The notes: generated by a model from the sequence alone, not told the origin. 64,000 nucleotides of DNA from Mycoplasmopsis caviae (GCF_024498215.1 NZ_CP101806.1:620001-684000); one strand, 5' to 3'; positions 11,573 through 20,966 are shown, counted from the first letter of the stretch. Made by a program: numbers and translations.

Positions 11573-11983
11573 ATGAAAAAACAATCATCGGCTTTTGTGG
11601 GCGTTAGTTTATTACAAACATCAATCATAATTGTTTTATTTGTTATAGGAATGATTGAAGCAATTAAAGGTGCAGGCTTTGGCCTTCTAATTTATGGTGC
11701 TGTTGGTTTTACTCTTGCACTCCAAATAGTTATTTTGTTCTTTGCGTTTGTATTCAAAAAGACAGGAAACAGCGGGAAAATAGGAACACTATTAATTATT
11801 TTCTTGTTTTTAATGTTAGCAGCAACAATTATTTCACTATCGTACACAATTTGCTTTACACAAGGTGCAAATATTAAACCTAATGGACAACAAGTTTTTG
11901 GAATTGTTTCATCAATTTTAACATGAACATTGGCAGTTCCATACCTTGTATGTACAATAATCTTTTCTATTAAATCAAAATAA
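11573..11983 (+). CDS. Small four-helix membrane protein, unknown function
   Basis: 136 residues under code 4 with four hydrophobic segments (about 10-28, 35-62, 72-94 and 108-132), ending in SIKSK. AAAGGGAA lies before ATG 11573. No family recognised. It is a single-gene unit between two hairpin terminators; a promoter TATAAT-like box (AGTATAATTT) lies near 11530. Confidence 0.8.
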
Positions 11984-11988
11984 GAAAT

Positions 11989-12014
11989 TAACCTGCAAAG
12001 AGCAGGTTTTTTGA
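11989..12014 (+). terminator. Rho-independent terminator
   Basis: AACCTGC-AAAGA-GCAGGTT followed by TTTT, directly after the stop at 11983. Confidence 0.85.
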
Positions 12015-12085
12015 TCTTTTTATAAGAAAAAAACTCTTTTTAGTATAATTTAAATACTATTTTAAACTAGAATAAAGGAGCATTT

Positions 12086-12646
12086 ATGATTAATGTTAAT
12101 ACATTTAAACCTGGGATTACTTTTGAAGATGAGGGCGAAATTTTTGTTGTTCTAGAAGCTCAACACTCAAAACAAGGTCGTGGTCAAGCAAACGTTAAAG
12201 CTAAGGTTAAGAACTTAAGAACAGGTTCAACAACAATTAAATCATACACAGGTGGTGTTATGGTTTCAAAAGCTCACATTGATAAAAGACCAATGAATTA
12301 CTTATATTCAGAAGGTAAAAATATTATTTTAATGGACAATGAAACCTATGAACAAATTGAAGTACCTGTGAGCCATGTTGAGTGAGAAATGAATTTTATT
12401 AAAGAAGGTTCAACTGTCAAGGTTCGTATGTACAAGGATGAAATTTTGGACATTGAAATTGAAGATACAGTTACACTAGAAGTAATTGAAGCACCTGATG
12501 CAGTTAAAGGCAATACTACAACAAACCCACAAAAGAAAGTAAAAGTTGAAACAGGTTATGAGTTAGAAACACCTATGTTTATCAAAGAAGGTGACTTAAT
12601 TAATATATCAACATCAACCGGTAAATATAATGGTAAAGGAAAATAA
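12086..12646 (+). CDS. efp: Translation elongation factor P
   Basis: 186 residues, full length, three beta-barrel domains. The N-terminal KOW-like domain has VLEAQHSKQGRGQANVK, the loop that reaches the peptidyl-transferase centre. The C-terminal domain ends in the conserved LINISTSTGKY. EF-P relieves ribosome stalling at consecutive prolines. The loop-tip residue is Arg32, where E. coli and Bacillus carry a modified Lys. AAAGGAG lies before ATG 12086. The next gene starts 2 bases after the stop, so they are an operon. Confidence 0.95.
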
Positions 12647-12648
12647 TA

Positions 12649-12951
12649 ATGAATTTAATAACTACGAATTGTGGATTAAATTTATCTTACTCAATTACAG
12701 AAAATGTTTTTAACCAACTAATAAACCAATGTTTTGATGAAATTAAGGACGTAAAATTAACTAACGAAGCAAGAATTTCATTCAACAAAGAACAAACAAA
12801 TGTTTCATTTGAAATTGACATAAAAATTAGAAAAGGCATTGGCATTCAACAAATTATTGAAACTATAACACAAGAATTAGAATCTCGCTGTTTAGGTTTA
12901 TTAGATATTAAACCCCGAAGTATAAGATTGTGTTTTGTTGGATATTATTAA
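12649..12951 (+). CDS. Asp23/Gls24-like small protein
   Basis: 100 residues. The layout matches the Asp23/Gls24 (alkaline shock, DUF322) fold: a mid-protein alternating strand VSFEIDIKIRKGIGIQQIIETI, then a helix and a terminal IRLCFVGYY strand. Proteins of this family occur near efp in Firmicutes (YqhY). Their role is unclear, linked to membrane or lipid homeostasis. It is co-transcribed with efp (start 2 bases after the efp stop). Identification rests on pattern, not on an invariant motif. Confidence 0.6.
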   Translation: MNLITTNCGLNLSYSITENVFNQLINQCFDEIKDVKLTNEARISFNKEQTNVSFEIDIKIRKGIGIQQIIETITQELESRCLGLLDIKPRSIRLCFVGYY

Positions 12952-12961
12952 TAATAACAAG

Positions 12962-13004
12962 TTAAAATTAAAAATTGTTTTGGTGTTTTCAATTTTTAAC
13001 TTTA
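12962..13004 (+). terminator. Hairpin after efp operon
   Basis: AAAAATTG and CAATTTTT pair around a TTTTGGTGTTTT loop, then AACTTTATTTG. A second, better terminator is the palindrome at 13021-13044. Confidence 0.5.
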
Positions 13005-13020
13005 TTTGAGAATTTTTAAA

Positions 13021-13044
13021 AATTAAGGCATGGTAGCCTTAATT
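13021..13044. repeat. 24-bp target duplication, left copy; palindromic bidirectional terminator
   Basis: AATTAAGGC-ATGGTA-GCCTTAATT is a 9-bp-stem hairpin, repeated exactly at 14379-14402. It lies between the convergent efp operon and lemA and would terminate both. The IS30-type element has inserted here and duplicated it. Confidence 0.85.
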
Positions 13045-13223
13045 TCCCAAAATGAAACAATAAGTGCAACACACAATAATTTATTAAAAAAATTATATTT
13101 GTTTCTTGAAAATTAAAGTCAAAAAAGGTCTTGAATTATTGCTTTTGCAATAAAAAAGACTTTTTTTTAATAAAAGAAAGTGAACGAACGAATGTGAGAG
13201 AACTTTTTCCTAATAGGAAAGCG

Positions 13224-13247
13224 GGGGTGGGTAGATCTACCCACCCC
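13224..13247. terminator. GC-rich perfect palindrome at the 3' end of the IS30 transposase
   Basis: A 24-bp perfect palindrome (GGGGTGGGTA, GATC, TACCCACCCC), flanked by CG-rich bases in an otherwise AT-rich genome. It lies 23 bases after the transposase stop and probably stops transcription through the element; there is no long T run. Confidence 0.6.
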
Positions 13248-13269
13248 GCGGCGGCACCTTGCAAAAAAA

Positions 13270-14268
13270 CTATTCGATAATTCCAAAATTCTCAAAAAGA
13301 AAGCATTCTTCACTGGTTTTTCAGTTTAAAACTTCGCGTGGCATTCTATTAATTTGTTTTTCTACTTCTTTAAGTTCTTCATAACTAATATTATTAAAAT
13401 CGGTTCCTTTTTTTCATTCTCTTCTTAACATACCATTATAGTTTTCGTTGCTCCCTCTTTGAAAAGAAGCAAATGGTTCTGCTTTATAAATGATTATATT
13501 CAATCATTTTGCAACTAGTCCTAAACCTTCAAATTCAATTCCGTTATCAGTGGTAATTGAGTGAACAATTAGGTTATTATTTTTTATTAATTCTCTTATT
13601 TTTTTATTAATCTTAAAATGATTTTTACTTTCAACAAAATCAGAAATACTATATCTTGTTTTTCTTTCTTTAAGTGTTAAAATATTACGAAAACCATTAC
13701 TTTTCTTACCAATTACTAAATCCGCCTCTCAATGGCCATATTCTTCTCTTAAATCAATTTTCTTAGGTCTTGCTCAAATAGGAAAAACATAATCAGATGT
13801 CTTTATTAGTCTTTTAATAAAGTCTTTTCCCCTTTTTCCACCTTTTTTATAATATTGTCTCAGTCTGTCTTTTTTTGCTATTGTTCAACCGTTAGTCTTA
13901 ATTCAATTAAAAACCGTTCTGATTGTAGGTTTATCTATTTCAGGAAAATTTTCATCAATGAAATGATATGTAGCCTTAACACCAAAAAATTTTTTATTAT
14001 ATTTTTTAGAGAAAAGTGCAGAAAATTCTTTAAATTTAAAATTGATTTGAAACTTGAAAAACGATTTATGGAGTGAACGTCTTTTAGCCTTTAAATCTGC
14101 TTTATCATAAATATAAAAACCGTTTAGACTTGTATTTCGTTTCAATTCCCTTGAGATTGTTGAAGCACTTCTGCCAATAATTGAAGATATTTTTCTTAAT
14201 GAATAACCTTTATTAATAAAAGTTTGTATTAAATATCTCTCTTCCTTTGATAAATGTTTATAATTCAT
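13270..14268 (-). CDS. IS30-family transposase
   Basis: 332 residues under code 4, intact. The N-terminal helix-turn-helix of the IS30 family is clear: LSKEERYLIQTFINKGYSLR then ASTISRELKRN. The catalytic core shows GHWEADLVIG (first Asp), ITTDNGIEF (second Asp) and RGSNENYNGMLRREWKKG (Glu). AGGAAGAATTGCAT precedes ATG 14268, which I prefer to a TTG two codons upstream. It catalyses copy-out or cut-and-paste transposition of the element around it. Confidence 0.93.
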
Positions 14269-14378
14269 ATGCAATTCTTCCTATCCAAGTAAGGATTGCT
14301 TTTTTTATACAAAAAAACAAGCACTTACATAACTAATTTTACTCAATTATGTGTTGCACTTGTTTTTTCAATCTGGGA

Positions 14379-14402
14379 AATTAAGGCATGGTAGCCTTAA
14401 TT
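14379..14402. repeat. 24-bp target duplication, right copy; terminator of lemA
   Basis: Exact second copy of the 13021-13044 palindrome. It lies 9 bases after the lemA stop and on the minus strand is followed by T-rich sequence, so lemA keeps a terminator after the insertion. Confidence 0.85.
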
Positions 14403-14410
14403 TTTGTTTA

Positions 14411-15106
14411 TTAGTATAATTTTGCACTAATATCTTGTCTATCTGATTCTTTAGCTTGGAATAACAAAATAGTTGTTAATTTCATGCTTGAAGCAGTAAC
14501 ACTTTTTGGATATGAAAAGATTTCTTGATTAAATATAGTTGCATTTGAATTGTAAAGTCTTCTTGCTGAAGCAATATTGTTTTCGCATTCAACAATTTGC
14601 TCATTTAAATCCTTAACTAATTCAGCACTTTTAAGTTCTGGGTAAGCTTCAAATTGAGCCATAAATCTGGTTAAAAGTGGAGCTGTTTGATTTTCAAGGT
14701 TTTGACGTGCTTCCATAGCTTCTGCCGATATATTACCATCGGTATTTACCGATTGTTCTTGAACTTTTGTTGCAGCAGAACGGTATTGAGCCACCTGTGT
14801 CATGATATCTTTTTCAAATCTCATATGTGAACTTACAGATTCAACCATACGTAAAATCTTTTGTGCTCTACTTGCTAATTGGGTATCAATCAATGAAGCA
14901 TTATTGCTAATTTCAAGCTGTCTTCTTTTAAACTCATTTACTCATTTAATATGAATAAAGATTGGAACAATAAAAATAAATAATAAATATCAAATAAATT
15001 TTCCGAAACCATTAACCTTTACAGGAATTTCACTACTTATTGTCCGTGGGTTGTAACCTTGGTCGCTAGTTGGTTTTGATGACTCATGGTTATATAAATT
15101 TGCCAT
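14411..15106 (-). CDS. lemA: LemA-family membrane protein
   Basis: 231 residues. One transmembrane segment (about residues 35-55) is followed by a long helical region with family-typical stretches: NNASLIDTQLASRAQKI, AYPELKSAELVKDL and CENNIASARRLYNSNATIFN. LemA proteins have a short extracellular N-terminus and a helical bundle of unknown function. AGGAG lies 9 bases before ATG 15106. Standalone gene. Confidence 0.88.
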
Positions 15107-15163
15107 TTGCTTAATTCTCCTATTAATATGTATCTTAATTACTACTATTATAAAATTAAAATC

Positions 15164-15191
15164 ATAATTTAATATATAACTTATTATTTTT
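15164..15191. repeat. Target duplication (about 28 bp), left, of ISNCY-like copy 1
   Basis: ATAATTTAATATATAACTTA followed by TTATTTTT recurs at 17367-17394. Three more bases upstream (ATC) also match, so the edge is uncertain by a few bases. A duplication near 27 bp is usual for the IS1202 group. Confidence 0.75.
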
Positions 15192-15285
15192 AATGGTTTT
15201 ATTTTATTTTGTCCACCCTGTTTTTATCTTTTATTTTGTCCATTTTTAGGTTTCAATTATTATTTTAAAAAGGAGAATTTAAATT

Positions 15286-16903
15286 ATGGAAAATCTTGTA
15301 ATTAAAACCAGATTTCAAGCAGTTGATACAGGTAAAACAACTGATTATGAAGATAAAAAAATTTTAGATTTAAAAAAATTCAACAATATTGAAATAGACC
15401 AAATGCCGAAATATCAAAAATATTAGGAAAATTGGGTTGTAGAACATCAACAAAAACAATTAAAAGATATAGAAATCAAATATTGATTGCATCTACAAAT
15501 AACCAAGATGCAATCAGTATATCACATGGTAATAAAAATAAACTTAGGGGTGTGAAAGTAAGTGATTCAGTTATTATTGATTTAACTAATAGATATTATG
15601 AATTAGTGGAACATATTGAGAAAATATCAAAAAGTGATCTTAGTGTAGCCTTGTTGCATTTTTACAATAATGAGCTTTACTAATGATGAAAAAAATTGTT
15701 GCCTTTCACTACCTTTTATAAAAGAATGCTTAGACTTGGTTATTGCAGTTCATATGCAACGAGAAAAGTAAAAAATGAGCTTAAGAGAAGAAGAATGTTT
15801 TTAGAAAACGGTCAAGATATTTCTAAAATCGAGGCACAGTTTATTAAAATTTATGAAAAAATTCTAAATAAAAATCCATTAAAAGGTGTTTACCAAAATA
15901 AAAGTTCTGACTATGATTTTGGGCAAATTATTGAAATTGATGCAACACCACTTCATCTTTTTGGAGAAAGTAAGAAGTACCATATTTATAATGCTGTTGA
16001 TGCTGAGCAACAAAAAGTTTGTTAGCAATCTGAATTGACATTGAGGAAACAACAATTGGATATCAAAATCTTCTAACACAATTATTTAAAAGGTATGGCA
16101 TTCCACAAGTAATAATAACGGATAGAAGAAGAACTTTTTGAGGTTCAGATAGTACAAGAACAACTATGGAAGAAGCACTAAATGCAAGAGGAATTGAACT
16201 TATAACAAGCAACAATCCAAAGGCAAAACCAAATGTTGAAAGATCATTTTGAACATTGCAAAGATGAATAGGAACATTCTTTCATACAAACGGAATCAAC
16301 TGTTTTGAAGACTTTTGGGAAAAATTGAACTTTTAATTGATGAATACAACAAACAATTTAAAAAGGCCGAAGCAGTAAGTAAAAAATCAAATGTTTTTAG
16401 AAAGCCAAATACTGAAATTTTTGAAGAAGAGATGAATCTTGTAATTAAAAGAAAAATAGTTAATCATACTGTGAGATATGACAACAAATATCTTGCTCCA
16501 TTTGATAATAATGGCGCTAGGGTTTCTATGTTTGAAAGTGGAGAGGCAAAGCTTATGGTAACTCCTGAAAATAAATTATTCTTTGTTGAGGGGAAAAGAA
16601 AATATGAAGCCAGAGTACCGAAAGGAAACGAATTGAGTGCAATCGATGTATATGCAATATCAAAAAATCTTGATCCACAACATCAAGGTGTAAGAGCCTA
16701 CAATTAAAACCATGCTTCATAATAGAACATGAACATCCAGTACATTTGAAAAACTTGAAAATATATTTAAGAATTCTGCAAACCCAAACAATAAAGACAT
16801 TGAATTTATTAAAAAACTATTAAGTGAAAATCTTGAAAAGTTAAATGATATTACAAAAGAAATGAAGGAATTTATTGACGCTAATTACAAATCATTTAAG
16901 TAA
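15286..16903 (+). pseudogene. ISNCY/IS1202-like transposase, copy 1, frameshifted
   Basis: The start is ATG 15286 after AAAGGAG. The first frame covers about 45 residues and stops at 15423. Dropping back one base in the A7 run near 15371-15377 opens a stop-free code-4 frame (KIQQYWNRPNAEISKILGKL) that joins an HTH region. The integrase core reads IEIDATPLHLFGESKKYHIYN (first Asp), IITDRRRTFWGSDSTR (second Asp) and PNVERSFWTLQRW (Glu). Extra breaks lie near 16010 and 16310, and a one-base C insertion near 16692 gives a premature TAA. Copy 2 has different lesions, so an intact parent existed. Confidence 0.82.
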
Positions 16904-16913
16904 GTTTTTCTTG

Positions 16914-17063
16914 TTTCTTCTTTTTAAAAAGAAGAAAGCCTGTCTTGCAAGACAAAAAGAAGTTTTGCTTCTTAAGACCGACAGGTCTTAATAAGAGCCA
17001 ACGGCTCAATACTTATTAAATAAGTTATTTTTTATTTCAATCAACAATTTATTTGTTGATTGA
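16914..17063. other. Tandem array of about seven hairpins within the IS
   Basis: Back-to-back inverted repeats directly after the transposase: TTTCTTCTTTTT with its complement, TGTCTTGCAAGACA, AAGAAG/CTTCTT, AAGACC/GGTCTT, GAGCC/GGCTC, ACTTAT/ATAAGT and TTCAATCAACAA/TTGTTGATTGAA. The array is conserved in copy 2 (about 38110-38270). It could be a stack of terminators or a transposition-related structure. Confidence 0.75.
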
Positions 17064-17366
17064 AGAATATTTAAAAAGAAATTAACAAATGATGTCAATC
17101 CCCAAAAGTTATGAAAAAACTTTAGGATTGAAGACAAAATGAATTAATTAAAAGCAACTTCTTAATGATGTTGTATGTTTTAATATGCAAAATTTTAAAA
17201 AATGTAATTTAACATTTAAAAATGCGGTAAACCTTAATGTTGTACACACAAAAACAAAAAATAACACATTTTTTGCTGTTTTAGTTAAAAAAATAGCCAA
17301 ACTTTTATGTGTTTTGGCTATAATTTTTACAACCTTAAAAATTGGACAAAATAGAAGAAAATTATC

Positions 17367-17394
17367 ATAATTTAATATATAACTTATTATTTTT
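17367..17394. repeat. Target duplication, right, of ISNCY-like copy 1
   Basis: Second copy of the 15164-15191 repeat, directly after the IS end. Confidence 0.75.
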
Positions 17395-17738
17395 TGCAAT
17401 AAATAACACAATAAGTATTAAATTTATAAAGATATAAAAATTTGAAAAATGGACGTCATTTATAATCGACACTTCACTTTTTCAATTTAGGTTTGCAAAT
17501 TAAAATAACATATAAAAACTTCTGTTGTTTTTTTAAATAATAAATTATTGGTAAAATATTTTTTAAAATTAAAAATATTTCTAAAATCTATAAATCTTCT
17601 CTTTGACCAAAACGGCTGTTTTATAGGCAAATTATAAAATTTTGACTTCAAAATTATAAATATGTGAACATTTTCAAAATTATTTTCTTTTATGCTTATA
17701 AAATAGGTTTTTTCATCGAAAATATGTATAATATTGAT
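17395..17738 (+). promoter_or_regulatory. Intergenic region and promoter upstream of rpiR-type regulator
   Basis: An AT-rich gap without a gene. It holds one dispersed motif CCAAAACGGCTGTTTTATAGG (17607-17627). TATAAT at 17727-17732 ends only 6 bases before the regulator's ATG, so transcription should start at or next to the A of the ATG. No Shine-Dalgarno is present. Confidence 0.6.
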
Positions 17739-18575
17739 ATGAAACTATTTTTATTTGCTGATGAATATAAATCACTTACTAATGCTGAACAAAAAATTGT
17801 TGAGTATTTAAATGAAAATCCAAATGACTTTGCAGAAAATTCAATAGAGAAAAACGCTACAAAAACAAATACATCAACAGCAGTATTATCTCGTATGTAC
17901 AGTAAATTAGGTTTTTCAAGCTACAAAGAAATGCAATTTTATGTTAAATACAATTATTTATCTCGCATAAAGATTCCTAAAGAACTAGAAGATAATAGTA
18001 TTTATAAAGTTTTTAAGTCATATATCGAAACAATCAATTTGACTAGTAAGTATTTAGATATAAATGAAATCAGGTTTATTTGCAATGAAATTCATAAAAA
18101 GAAAACGGTCTACTGTTATGGAATTGGATCGAGTGCTATTTCAGCTCGAGAATTATGCTTAAATTTAGAAAAATTTAACTACAGGACATTTTTCTATGAT
18201 GGCTTTCATACGTTTTTAATTTCATTATTTTCAAAGGCTCAAAAGGAAGAAAAACCACCGGTTATAATTTTTTCTAAGACCGGAAATACTGCTGAAATTA
18301 TTTTCTTATGTGAACAATTATTGAAAAATAATTTCCCATTTCTATTAATAACAGCCAATAAATCACAAAAGTCAAAATACCCTCATGTTCTTCTTCACGA
18401 AACTGTTGAACAACGTATTCGCTACCATGCATTAAGTTCTAAAATAGCTCAACAATATATAGCAGATATAATTACCGACTATCTAGTATCTAAGATAGAA
18501 GACAAAAGCAGTAGAAGTGATTGACTTAAAGTAATTGATGAATGAAATGATAGTGGCAAAAAAAGACACGATTAG
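17739..18575 (+). CDS. RpiR/MurR-family transcriptional regulator with SIS domain
   Basis: 278 residues under code 4. The N-terminal HTH_6 domain (about residues 1-75) has LTNAEQKIVEYLNENP and TNTSTAVLSRMYSKLGFSSY. The SIS sugar-phosphate domain follows, with VYCYGIGSSAISARELCLNL, PPVIIFSKTGNTAEIIFLCE and FPFLLITANKSQKSKYP. Such regulators sense phosphosugars of amino-sugar catabolism. The neighbouring convergent nanE and PTS genes suggest the effector is ManNAc-6P or GlcNAc-6P (inference). The start ATG 17739 is supported by the adjacent TATAAT. The stop lies inside its own terminator hairpin, and an IS1634-type element follows at once. The 3' half is duplicated at 20537-20964. Confidence 0.85.
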
Positions 18576-18594
18576 ATAAAATGCGTGTCTTTTT
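18167..18594. repeat. 428-bp target-site duplication, left copy (IS1634 copy B)
   Basis: Repeated at 20537-20964, with one base missing in a T run near 20640 and one extra A near 20816 in the right copy. It includes the last ~136 codons of the RpiR-type gene and its terminator stem. Confidence 0.9.
18562..18594 (+). terminator. Terminator of RpiR-type regulator, interrupted in its T run by IS
   Basis: AAAGACACG and CGTGTCTTT pair; the stop codon lies in the loop. The IS1634-type element joins directly at the T run. The right duplication restores the same hairpin at about 20932-20965, where it can also terminate nanE from the other side. Confidence 0.75.
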
Positions 18595-20536
18595 CCCAAG
18601 TTTGACGAATCAAAAATGAAAATGAACACTTCATATACTAAAGTATATGAAATTTTTTCATTTTTCTTATTTTGTGTTATAATATGTTATAATATAATTA
18701 TGTATGTAAAAGTTTCAAAAGTAGCAGGCAAAGAATATGTTCAAATTTGCCATTCAGTTAGAATAAAAGGAACAAATAAAACAAAGCAAGTGGTTATTGA
18801 AAAACTTGGTCTTTTATCAAAACTGCAAGAAGAAAATCCTAACATTTTAGAGGATTTAAAAAATAAATATCAAGGTTTGAGAAATGAAGCAAGAGATAAT
18901 GAATTATTGAAGTATAGAGTTCACAAATCTATCGATGTTTTGTTTGATACAGAATTCAATGAAAGGAATGAATTCAAAGACAAATTAACATATGAAGAAA
19001 ATGCTGAAAAAGTAAAAAATAGTTCGAAAAAATATGGTAATTTACTTTACAAAACGATTTACAAAAAACTAAAACTTGATGAATATTTTGATTTAAAAAG
19101 TAAAGAATTTCTTTTCAGATATGATTTAAATAATATTGTTGAGAACCTAACTTTTTAAGAATTTTAAAACCTTCATCAAAACTAAGAACAGTTCAATCTT
19201 ATGATTCATATTTAATAGAGAATGACGACACGTTGAAATCTCATTACAGAGCATTGGAAATTTTATGTGATGAAAGATTAGATATTATTAAACATTTAAA
19301 CAATAGATTATCAGAATTAATAGACAGAAATTTAGAAGAGGCTTTCTACGATGTTACAACAGTTTATTTTGAAAGTTTCACAGCAGATGATTTTAGAATC
19401 TTTGGTTTTTCAAAGGATTTAAAAGTTAACCAAACACAAGTGGTATTAGGTTTGATGATTGATGCAAATGGAATACCAATAAGTTACAAACTTTTTCCGG
19501 AAATACAAGCGATTTTAAGACTTTTATCCCTTTTATACAGGAAGTTAAGGAAAATTTAGGGATCGAAAATGTAACGATAGTTGCTGATAGAGGACTTAAT
19601 TCTGGACCTAATTTACAGGCGATAATTGACAATGGTTTTAAATTTATAATGGCAGAAAAAATTAAAGCAAAAGGCAAAATTGCTTCTGAAATACTTGACT
19701 TAGATTCATATGATAAAATAACTGAAAACTACTTTATTAAAGATCGTAAAGATACAAAATTTGTAAAAAATGAAGAAGATGAGAAATATATAATTGATGG
19801 TAGACTTGTTCTTTCTTTCAGTGAAAATAGAAGAAAAAAGGATGAGAACGACCGCAAAAGACTTATTGAAAAAGCTTTAAAAGGTGTTCAAAACAACGCT
19901 TCAAAAGCTCGCTCAGAATTAAGTAGAGGTGGTAGAAAGTACCTCGATTATAATGTTAAAGAAGTAACGATAAAGACAACAAAAATTGAAGATGATGCAA
20001 AATGAGATGGATTTTATGGAATATTCACAAACGATATGGAAATGAAGACTGATAGAATTATTTCAACATATCGAAAACTTTGAAAAATTGAAGATTCGTT
20101 TAGAATGTTAAAAACATCATTTGAGGTTAGACCTGTTTATCTATCAAAAAGGAAGACAATTGAAGCGGCATTTTCTTATTTGTTATTTAGCCCTTGTACT
20201 CCAAAGATTTCTAGAATTCACTATTGACTCAATAGTTGAAGATGATCACAAATTTACTACTGAAAAAATACTCAACAGTATTAGAGAAGTTGAACTAATA
20301 ACCTTTAAAGATTATGAGAATGATACAGAGTATTTTATGAGAACTGATGAACCAATTGAATACCTTGAATTAATTGAAAAATTAAATATTGAAAGACTTC
20401 CACTGATGGGAAAAGTCGATGAAATTGAGGGTATTATAACACAAGGCTAAAATTGTAAAAATGACCAATACACCTATAAATAAGGCGTATTAGTCATTTT
20501 TAATACTCTTTTTTTAATTGATTCGTCAAACTTGGG
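18595..20536 (+). mobile_element. IS1634-type insertion sequence (copy B, degenerate)
   Basis: The 1942-bp element has inverted ends CCCAAGTTTGACGAATCAA and TTGATTCGTCAAACTTGGG. It is flanked by a 428-bp direct repeat, within the very long range known for IS1634. Its transposase is broken. The sequence is clearly diverged from copy A, so they are different elements of one family. Confidence 0.88.
18700..20450 (+). pseudogene. IS1634-family transposase (copy B), frameshifted
   Basis: The frame starts at ATG 18700 (MYVKVSKVAGKEYVQICHS) and runs to a stop at 19158. The reading continues in a shifted frame to 19559, then 19560-20140, then a last shift near 20160 leads to the C-terminus at 20450. 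One break is a missing T in TTTTTCCGG near 19498. Conserved parts are YDVTTVYFES, VVLGLMIDANGIPISYKLF, VADRGLNSGPNL and KTIE...CYLALVLQRFLEF. Promoter-like TATAAT boxes lie at 18675-18695. It is probably inactive. Confidence 0.85.
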
Positions 20537-20964
20537 AGAAAAATTTAACTACAGGACATTTTTCTATGATGGCTTTCATACGTTTTTAATTTCATTATTT
20601 TCAAAGGCTCAAAAGGAAGAAAAACCACCGGTTATAATTTTTCTAAGACCGGAAATACTGCTGAAATTATTTTCTTATGTGAACAATTATTGAAAAATAA
20701 TTTCCCATTTCTATTAATAACAGCCAATAAATCACAAAAGTCAAAATACCCTCATGTTCTTCTTCACGAAACTGTTGAACAACGTATTCGCTACCATGCA
20801 TTAAGTTCTAAAATAGACTCAACAATATATAGCAGATATAATTACCGACTATCTAGTATCTAAGATAGAAGACAAAAGCAGTAGAAGTGATTGACTTAAA
20901 GTAATTGATGAATGAAATGATAGTGGCAAAAAAAGACACGATTAGATAAAATGCGTGTCTTTTT
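20537..20964 (+). pseudogene. Duplicated 3' fragment of rpiR-type gene (right target copy)
   Basis: Second copy of 18167-18594, starting in mid-codon with no promoter or start. It has two compensating one-base indels relative to the intact gene (a shorter T run at ~20640 and an added A at ~20816). This is a by-product of IS insertion, not a functional gene. Its terminal hairpin still serves as a terminator. Confidence 0.88.
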
Positions 20965-20966
20965 TA

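Larger units (their letters stand above)
13045..14378 (-). mobile_element. IS30-family insertion sequence (IS1630-like), intact
   Basis: The 1334-bp element has imperfect inverted ends: TCCCAAAATGAAACAATAAG on the left, and TCCCAGATTGAAAAAACAAG reading in from the right. Both are followed by TGCAACACA. It is flanked by a 24-bp direct repeat that is itself an inverted repeat. IS1630 of Mycoplasma fermentans is reported to target and duplicate inverted repeats in this way. It holds one intact transposase. Confidence 0.88.
15192..17366 (+). mobile_element. IS1202/ISNCY-like insertion sequence, copy 1 (defective)
   Basis: A ~2.17-kb element nearly identical to the inverse-orientation copy at 37813-39983. 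The ends share a TATTTTGTCCA inverted repeat, and a direct repeat flanks the element. It contains one rve-type transposase gene (broken), then an array of hairpins, then ~300 bp of non-coding sequence. Family assignment is from the length, the ~27-bp target duplication and the integrase-like core; I could not confirm it by search. Confidence 0.78.

Noticed and set aside
17185-17411. Open frames on both strands in the non-coding tail of ISNCY-like copy 1
   Set aside because: They overlap each other, have poor codon pattern, no ribosome site, and are not conserved in frame in copy 2.
20537-20964. Second RpiR-type gene
   Set aside because: It is exactly the target-duplicated 3' part of the gene at 17739-18575, without start or promoter, and with two indels.
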